From NCBI GenBank assembly GCA_900552145.1, contig URYW01000062.1, forward strand, positions 1 through 9,927: a DNA stretch of 9,927 nucleotides, given 5' to 3'. A model generated the notes under the pieces. The model was given only the letters and a program-made list of their open reading frames with translations, was not told where the DNA came from and made no database searches. Positions 5,613 to 9,927 of the stretch are shown one piece after another (position 1 is the first letter of the stretch; the number at the start of each line of letters is the position of its first letter). This DNA comes from an uncultured Collinsella sp. (GTDB taxonomy: Bacteria > Actinomycetota > Coriobacteriia > Coriobacteriales > Coriobacteriaceae). A program made the translations under genes and the position numbers.

Positions 5613-6902
5613 ATGCAAAACGAATCGACACCCGGCGCCCGCGGGCCGGTCTTCTGCGGGGTCGACACCCACGCCGACTCGCACTGGCTGTACGTCCTGG
5701 ACTGGAGGGGCCGCAAGGTCCTGTCCCGCCAGTTCCCCGCCGACGCGGCGGGCTACGAGGCGCTCGCCGGGGCGATCGCGGCGGCCGGGGAGCCGGCCTG
5801 CGTCGCGATGGAGGGGACGTCGTCCTACGGGGCGGGCCTCACCAGGCACCTCGCGTCGCTTGGGATGCCCGTGCGCGAGGCGCTCTCCCCGGCGAGGATG
5901 CAGAGGAGGCGCCCGGGGCAGGGAAAGTGCGACGAGTCGGACGCGGAGAGGGCGGCCCGCGCGGCGATGTCCGGCTCAAAGCTCGGGACCCCCAAGAGCC
6001 AGGACGGGTGGGTCGACGGGGTGCGCTGCATGCTCGCGGCGCGCTCCGGGGCGGTGAAGGCGCGGACCTCGGCGATCAACACCGCGAGGTCGCTGCTCAC
6101 CACCGCCCCGGAGGGGCTCAGGTCGAGGTTCCGCGGGATGGCGGGGCCGAGGCTGATGGAGGAGCTCCCCTCCGTGCGCGCCGAGGGCGCGCTGGGCGCC
6201 GCGCTCGGCGCGCTGGCGGACCTGTGGGCGGCGGCGCGCGACGCGGCGCTCGACATGGAGCGCGCGATCGAGGCGTCCCTGGAGGAGAACTGCCCCGCGC
6301 TGCTGGCGATGTACGGGTGCGGGCCCGTGAGCGCGGCCAAGCTCGCGGTCGCGGCCGGGGACAACCCGGGCAGGCTGCGCTCCGAGGCGTCGTTCGCGGC
6401 GATATGCGGCGCCTGCCCCATCCCCGCCTCGAGCGGCAAGACCGTGAGGCACAGGCTCAACAGGGGCGGCGACCGGCAGGCGAACAGCGCGCTGCACGAG
6501 ATCGCGAGGCAGAGGGTCATGCGCGACCCCGAGACCGCCGAGTACGCCGAGAGGGCCAGGGGGCGGGGAAAGAGCGACAGGGAGGTCATGAGGTGCCTCA
6601 AGCGCTACGTGGCCAGGGAGGCGTACCGGGCGCTGATGCGCCCGCACGAGATCAGGAGGCCCGAGGACGCCTCGGAGCTCGTGGCGGCCAGGCGCGCGGC
6701 GAAGGTCAGCCAGGTGAGGGCGGCGTCCATACTGGGCACCAGCGAGAAGTACATCTCGATGCTGGAGAGGGGCCAAAGGGAGCTCAAGCCCATAAGGAGG
6801 GCCTACGAGGCATGGGTCGAGGCCGGACTTCCGCTCGATTGGGACAGGCAGGCCTTCGAGGCCGAGCGCAAAATGGATTCTAAAAAACACCTTGCCAAAT
6901 AG
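5613..6902 (+). CDS. IS110 family recombinase with C-terminal helix-turn-helix
   Basis: A 429-residue DNA recombinase that would use the adjacent bridge RNA to pair the IS ends with a target. The N-terminal RuvC-like domain has the DEDD set: D18 in GVDTHADSH, E67 in AMEGTS, and D107 and D110 in KCDESDAERA. The C-terminal Tnp domain (about 228-345) includes a helix-hairpin-helix-like LLAMYGCGPVSAAKLA and the catalytic serine in IPASSGKTVRHRLNRGGDRQ (S273 or S274). Residues about 353-395 add an XRE-like helix-turn-helix (LVAARRAAKVSQVRAASILG, then EKYISMLERGQ), which is not standard for the family. The ATG at 5613 has GGAG 6 nt upstream; an in-frame ATG at 5514 lies inside the bridge RNA and is rejected. 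The stop codon falls within the donor sequence read by the left donor guide. GC content is far above that of neighbouring genes, with frequent AGG arginine codons. No frameshift is seen, so the copy may be active. Confidence 0.96.
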   Translation: MQNESTPGARGPVFCGVDTHADSHWLYVLDWRGRKVLSRQFPADAAGYEALAGAIAAAGEPACVAMEGTSSYGAGLTRHLASLGMPVREALSPARMQRRRPGQGKCDESDAERAARAAMSGSKLGTPKSQDGWVDGVRCMLAARSGAVKARTSAINTARSLLTTAPEGLRSRFRGMAGPRLMEELPSVRAEGALGAALGALADLWAAARDAALDMERAIEASLEENCPALLAMYGCGPVSAAKLAVAAGDNPGRLRSEASFAAICGACPIPASSGKTVRHRLNRGGDRQANSALHEIARQRVMRDPETAEYAERARGRGKSDREVMRCLKRYVAREAYRALMRPHEIRRPEDASELVAARRAAKVSQVRAASILGTSEKYISMLERGQRELKPIRRAYEAWVEAGLPLDWDRQAFEAERKMDSKKHLAK

Positions 6903-6914
6903 GAGCGTCAGGAC

Positions 6915-6959
6915 GCAAGAAACCCCCGCCGCACGAAGTGCGCAGCGGGGGTTTCTTGC
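6915..6959. terminator. Strong bidirectional terminator between the IS and the opp operon
   Basis: The arms GCAAGAAACCCCCGC (6915-6929) and GCGGGGGTTTCTTGC (6945-6959) are perfect 15-bp complements with an inner CGCAC/GTGCG hairpin. Each direction has a T-rich end, so it can stop opp transcripts leftward and recombinase transcripts rightward. It starts 8 bp beyond the IS right core and should be the native opp terminator. Confidence 0.92.
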
Positions 6960-7016
6960 ATGTCCGAGGACGTTCTGAAAAGTAACTTCAGGGCGGGCCC
7001 GGACGATAACAACCGG

Positions 7017-8045
7017 CTACAGGTCGATGTGCGATTCCTTGATCGGGAACGGCTCCGCGAAGTGGCAGGCGCAGCAGTGGCCCGGGGCAACTTCCTTAAA
7101 CTCGGGAAGCTTCTCGGAGCAGATACCCTGCGCGATCGGGCAGCGCGTGTGGAAACGGCAGCCGGTCGGCGGATCCAGCGGCGACGGCGGATCGCCAGCG
7201 AGGATAATGCGCTTGCGGGTCTTCTGGATATCTGGATCGGGCACCGGCACGGCAGACAGCAGCGACTGCGTGTACGGGTGGTGCGGCTCACTGTAGAGCG
7301 TCTTCCAGTCCGAAACCTCGACCATCTTACCCAGATACATAACGGCAACACGGTCGGAGATATGCTGCACGACAGAGAGGTCGTGAGCAATGAAGAGATA
7401 AGCCGTACCGAACTTGTCCTGGAGCTCCTTAAGAAGGTTCAGAACCTGGGCCTGAATGGATACGTCAAGTGCAGAGACAGGCTCGTCACAGATAATCAGC
7501 TTGGGCTTCAGGGCAAACGCGCGAGCAATGCCGACACGCTGACGTTGACCGCCGGAGAACTCATGAGGATAGCGGTTGATGTGCTCGGGGTTCAGTCCGA
7601 CAACGTCGAGAAGCTCGCGGACACGCTCAATGCGCTCCTCCTTGGTGCCCACGCCGTGAATGGTCATGGGCTCGGAGACGATCTCGCCAATGGTCATGCG
7701 GGGATTCAGCGAAGCATAAGGATCCTGGAAGATAAACTGCATCTCGCGACGCATGTCCTTGATCTCATGCTTGCTCATCTCGGCAACATCTTTACCCTGG
7801 AAGAACACCTTACCGGCGGTCGGCTTGGTCAGGCGCATGATGGTACGGCCCGTGGTGGACTTACCGCAACCAGACTCGCCGACCAGGCCAAAGGTCTCGC
7901 CCGGATAAATCTCGAACGAAATGTCATTCACAGCAGAGACGACACGCTTGGAGAAGCGCTTGGCGAACATGCCGGACTCAGCGGGAAACTCCTTAGAGAG
8001 GTGCTCGACCTTCAGCAGCGGAGTACGCTCGTTGGTATCTGCCAT
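7017..8045 (-). CDS. oppF: Oligopeptide ABC transporter ATP-binding protein OppF
   Basis: A 342-residue ATPase subunit of the oligopeptide importer, acting at the inner face of the membrane with OppD. Visible features are Walker A GESGCGKST (56-64), Q-loop Gln107 in FQDP, signature SGGQRQ (164-169), Walker B LIICDEP (183-189) and H-loop His221. The C-terminal oligopeptide/dipeptide extension (about 240-330) has Cys296, Cys302, Cys309 and Cys324/325/327, resembling the cluster-binding Cys set reported for some Dpp/Opp ATPases. The ATG shares one base with the oppD stop (TAATG), and the ribosome site GGGAGG lies inside the end of oppD, so translation is coupled. It is the last gene before the terminator at 6915-6959. 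Substrate (dipeptide or longer peptide) cannot be told from the ATPase alone. Confidence 0.95.
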   Translation of the reverse strand: MADTNERTPLLKVEHLSKEFPAESGMFAKRFSKRVVSAVNDISFEIYPGETFGLVGESGCGKSTTGRTIMRLTKPTAGKVFFQGKDVAEMSKHEIKDMRREMQFIFQDPYASLNPRMTIGEIVSEPMTIHGVGTKEERIERVRELLDVVGLNPEHINRYPHEFSGGQRQRVGIARAFALKPKLIICDEPVSALDVSIQAQVLNLLKELQDKFGTAYLFIAHDLSVVQHISDRVAVMYLGKMVEVSDWKTLYSEPHHPYTQSLLSAVPVPDPDIQKTRKRIILAGDPPSPLDPPTGCRFHTRCPIAQGICSEKLPEFKEVAPGHCCACHFAEPFPIKESHIDL

Positions 8046-9136
8046 TACGCCTCGCCTCCCTTCTTGGAATCCTTGCGCGTACGGGACGTCTCAGGAGCGT
8101 TCTTGAGGAACTCGGGGTCACCGGAGTAGTGGCACGCAGAGTAATGACCAGACTCGGTGACAACGCGCTCGGGGCGCTGCTTGCGGCACTTGTCCGTCGC
8201 ATAGGGGCAGCGAGGAGAGAAGACGCAGCCCTCAGGCAGGTTCATGAGCGAAGGCGGGTTGCCGTGAATCGGCGTCAGCGGCTTCTTCTCCTCGATGGCC
8301 TGCTCCGGGATGGAGCGGATAAGGCCCCAGGTATAGGGGTGACGGCTCTCGTAGAAAATTTCCTCAGCAGTACCGAACTCGACGGGACGACCAGCGTACA
8401 TAACCATGATCTTGTCGGCCATATCAGCGACGACACCCAGGTCATGGGTGATCATGATGATGGCGTTGCCGTTCTTCTCCTGCATTTCCTGCATAAGCTC
8501 AATAATCTGAGCCTGAATGGTAACGTCCAAGGCAGTCGTGGGCTCGTCGGCAATCAGAATATCGGGGTCGCAGGCAAGAGCCATAGCGATCATGACGCGC
8601 TGACGCATACCGCCAGAGAACTGGTGCGGATACTCATTGACGCGCTTCTCGGGCTCGGGAATACCAACAAGGTCCAGAAGCTCGGTGGCACGCTTGAGCG
8701 CCTCCTGTTTGGAGTAGCCACGGTGCAGACGAAGGCCCTCGCCCACCTGCTTGCCGATCTTATAGACCGGGTTCAGGGAGGTCATAGGATCCTGGAAGAT
8801 CATCGCGATATCGTTACCGCGAATGTGCTGCATCTCTTCCTCGGTCATTTCGAGGATAGAACGACCGCGATAGCGAACGTCGCCGCCCTCAATCTTTCCC
8901 GGAGGCATCGAGATGAGGCCCATGATGGTCATGGCGGTCACGGACTTACCGGAGCCGGACTCACCGACGACACCCAGGGTCTCGCCGCGATCGAGCGTGT
9001 AGGACACACCGTCGACAGCGCGAACGACGCCGTCCTCGGTATGGAAATACATCTTAAGGTCATCGACCTCGAGCAGATGCTGGCCCTCGGGAACCGGCTG
9101 GTCCTTCAGGTCCACATAGTTCTTGTTCTTCTTCAT
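8045..9136 (-). CDS. oppD: Oligopeptide ABC transporter ATP-binding protein OppD
   Basis: A 363-residue ATPase that pairs with OppF to drive peptide import through the OppB/OppC channel. Features are Walker A GESGSGKS (58-65), Q-loop Gln115 in FQDP, signature SGGMRQ (174-179), Walker B LIADEP (194-199) and H-loop His231 in THDLG. The C-terminal oligo_HPY-type region includes Cys304, Cys310, Cys317 and Cys335. A charged tail of about 20 residues (SRTRKDSKKG) follows. The start lies 2 nt after the oppC stop, with AAGGAC about 8 nt upstream inside oppC; the end overlaps oppF by one base. This packing indicates one oppC-oppD-oppF transcript. Confidence 0.95.
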   Translation of the reverse strand: MKKNKNYVDLKDQPVPEGQHLLEVDDLKMYFHTEDGVVRAVDGVSYTLDRGETLGVVGESGSGKSVTAMTIMGLISMPPGKIEGGDVRYRGRSILEMTEEEMQHIRGNDIAMIFQDPMTSLNPVYKIGKQVGEGLRLHRGYSKQEALKRATELLDLVGIPEPEKRVNEYPHQFSGGMRQRVMIAMALACDPDILIADEPTTALDVTIQAQIIELMQEMQEKNGNAIIMITHDLGVVADMADKIMVMYAGRPVEFGTAEEIFYESRHPYTWGLIRSIPEQAIEEKKPLTPIHGNPPSLMNLPEGCVFSPRCPYATDKCRKQRPERVVTESGHYSACHYSGDPEFLKNAPETSRTRKDSKKGGEA

Positions 9137-9138
9137 CC

Positions 9139-9927
9139 TTATGCGTCCTTCATCTTGACGTCGAGGGCGTCGCGCAAACCGTCACCCAGCAGGGTGAAGG
9201 CGAGCACCGTCGAGAGAATTGCCAGACCGGGCATGATCATCATCCAGGGAGCAGTCAGCAGATACTGCTGACCGTCCTGAATCATGGAACCCCACGAAGG
9301 CGTAGGCGGAATGACGCCCATACCGAGGAAGGACAGAGCGGACTCGGTCAGAATGGCGCCACCAATGTTCATGGTCGCGTAAACCACGATGGAAGCGACG
9401 GAGTTCGGGAAGATGTGACGCACGACGATACGAGCATCAGATGCACCCATCGCGCGCGCAGCGTCAACATAGTCGTTTTCCTTGACCGTCAAGATTGCAG
9501 AGCGGAAGACGCGCGCAATCGAAGGCCAGCCGAGAATACCAATGGCGATAAAGACGTTCTGAAGACCACGACCGATAACGGCGATCATGGCGACAACGAA
9601 CAGCACGTACGGGAACGCCAGGAAGATGTCCGCACAGCGCATGATGATCGTATCCCAGATGCCGCCGTAGAAACCGGCCAGAGCACCCATGACCAGACCG
9701 ATCAGCGTGGAGATCGCGGTGGCCATAATGCCGACGGACAGCGAAACGCGCGCACCGTAGATAACACGGACGAGAAAGTCACGACCAAGGGCGTCGGTGC
9801 CAAACGGGTGCTCTGCACACGGAGCCAGCAGCGACGTAACGGCCTTGGTGGTCGAGACGGAAGCCGTCGGCGAACCGAGCCAGGGCTTAGCCAACAGAAC
9901 TGCGGACAGTGCAACCACAACGCCGAT
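9139..9927 (-). CDS. oppC: Oligopeptide ABC transporter permease OppC, 5' end cut by the window
   Basis: The last 262 residues of a membrane permease; the frame stays open to the window edge, so the true start lies beyond 9927. The first visible residues (IGVVVALSAVLLAKP) are the end of the N-terminal membrane helix, followed by an extracytoplasmic stretch with HPFGTDALGRD, typical of OppC/DppC. Further membrane segments include SVGIMATAISTLIGLVMGAL and FPYVLFVVAMIAVI. The cytoplasmic EAA loop that contacts the ATPases is DAARAMGASDARIVVRHIFP. ILTESALSFLGMGVIPPTPS and GDGLRDALD near the end are strongly conserved in the family. A GTG at 9918 can be read as a start but would delete the first helix. 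oppB and a peptide-binding protein gene probably lie upstream, outside the window. Confidence 0.94.
   Translation of the reverse strand: MGVVVALSAVLLAKPWLGSPTASVSTTKAVTSLLAPCAEHPFGTDALGRDFLVRVIYGARVSLSVGIMATAISTLIGLVMGALAGFYGGIWDTIIMRCADIFLAFPYVLFVVAMIAVIGRGLQNVFIAIGILGWPSIARVFRSAILTVKENDYVDAARAMGASDARIVVRHIFPNSVASIVVYATMNIGGAILTESALSFLGMGVIPPTPSWGSMIQDGQQYLLTAPWMMIMPGLAILSTVLAFTLLGDGLRDALDVKMKDA

Larger units (their letters stand above)
5330..6906 (+). mobile_element. IS110-group insertion sequence with GC core
   Basis: The element carries one IS110-type recombinase gene and a long non-coding left end. Like other IS110 elements it has no terminal inverted repeats. The ends were deduced from the bridge RNA guides. 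The left junction reads ACATTCC-GC-ACTGA (core 5330-5331) and the right junction AATAGGA-GC-GTCAGGA (core 6905-6906). With one core counted, the element is 1,575 bp. The predicted empty site is ACATTCC-GC-GTCAGGA, in the intergenic space between degV and the opp terminator. The non-coding RNA lies 5' of the recombinase, which fits the IS110 subgroup rather than IS1111. The recombinase region is strikingly GC-rich compared with both flanks, suggesting arrival from a higher-GC relative. No gene is interrupted. Confidence 0.88.

Noticed and set aside
5825..6890. Long minus-strand and alternative plus-strand open frames across the IS recombinase
   Set aside because: Stop-free frames are common in very GC-rich DNA. 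Their products are low-complexity Arg/Ala/Gly/Pro-rich sequences without motifs.
6892..6897. TTGCCA at the IS right end as a -35 box that would pair with the left-end -10 in a circular form
   Set aside because: Junction promoters are known in IS elements, but across the predicted circle junction the spacing to TATTTT is only 14 bp, too short to support the claim.
5255..6914. Short direct repeats TAGGAG (5255, 6900) and CAGGAC (5285, 6909) as IS flanking duplications
   Set aside because: Six-base matches are expected by chance in this much sequence and do not agree with the guide-defined ends.
6961..7009. Nested complementary segments (GTCCG/CGGAC and CTGAA/TTCAG) between the opp terminator and oppF
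   Set aside because: Stems are only 5 bp with large unpaired stretches between; not distinguishable from chance.
9916..9918. GTG as the start of oppC
   Set aside because: The frame continues open to the window edge and the residues before it continue a membrane helix, so the gene is simply cut off.

Overview
The window looks like a chromosomal segment from a Coriobacteriia actinobacterium, most likely Collinsella or a close relative. I infer this from the mixed housekeeping content (PflA for anaerobic pyruvate metabolism, an opp peptide importer, DegV, EngB) and from moderately high GC; no marker gene here fixes the taxonomy. All genes lie on the minus strand except one inserted transposase gene on the plus strand.

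Layout. Positions 1-214 hold no gene I can assign, perhaps a decayed gene tail. Positions 215-1562 hold a two-gene, low-GC, toxin-antitoxin-like module: a DUF3990 protein (probable ADP-ribosyltransferase-like fold) followed, with a 35-nt overlap, by a protein with a C-terminal XRE-type helix-turn-helix. A perfect 14-bp inverted repeat lies just upstream of the first gene and looks like an autoregulatory operator. Positions 1655-3967 hold three housekeeping genes read leftward: pflA, then mtnN, then engB. Positions 4154-5008 hold a DegV family gene. Its leader contains two mutually exclusive hairpins, and its promoter is preceded by a 10-bp sequence repeated at exactly 20-bp spacing. Positions 7017-9927 hold oppC (cut by the window edge), oppD and oppF, which overlap or nearly touch, ending at a strong bidirectional terminator.

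The standout is an IS110-group insertion sequence (about 5330-6906) between the DegV promoter and the opp terminator. Its recombinase has the DEDD and serine domains of the family plus an unusual C-terminal helix-turn-helix. The roughly 280 bp between its left end and the recombinase start can be read as a complete bridge RNA. It has a 5' hairpin, then two stem-internal-loop-stem units. The first unit carries a 9-nt copy of the left flank and a 7-nt complement of the right flank. The second carries a 9-nt copy of the element's right end and a 5-6-nt complement of its left end. Both 9-mers end in GC, which fixes the core dinucleotide, both element ends and the empty target site. This decoding was done by eye from the sequence and gives directly testable predictions.

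How the parts relate. The opp importer, PflA, MtnN, EngB and DegV are ordinary chromosomal functions. The IS and the DUF3990/HTH pair differ from them in base composition and are probably accessory. The IS sits in intergenic DNA, so it breaks no gene, and the opp terminator 8 bp beyond its right end should stop recombinase transcription from running antisense into oppF.
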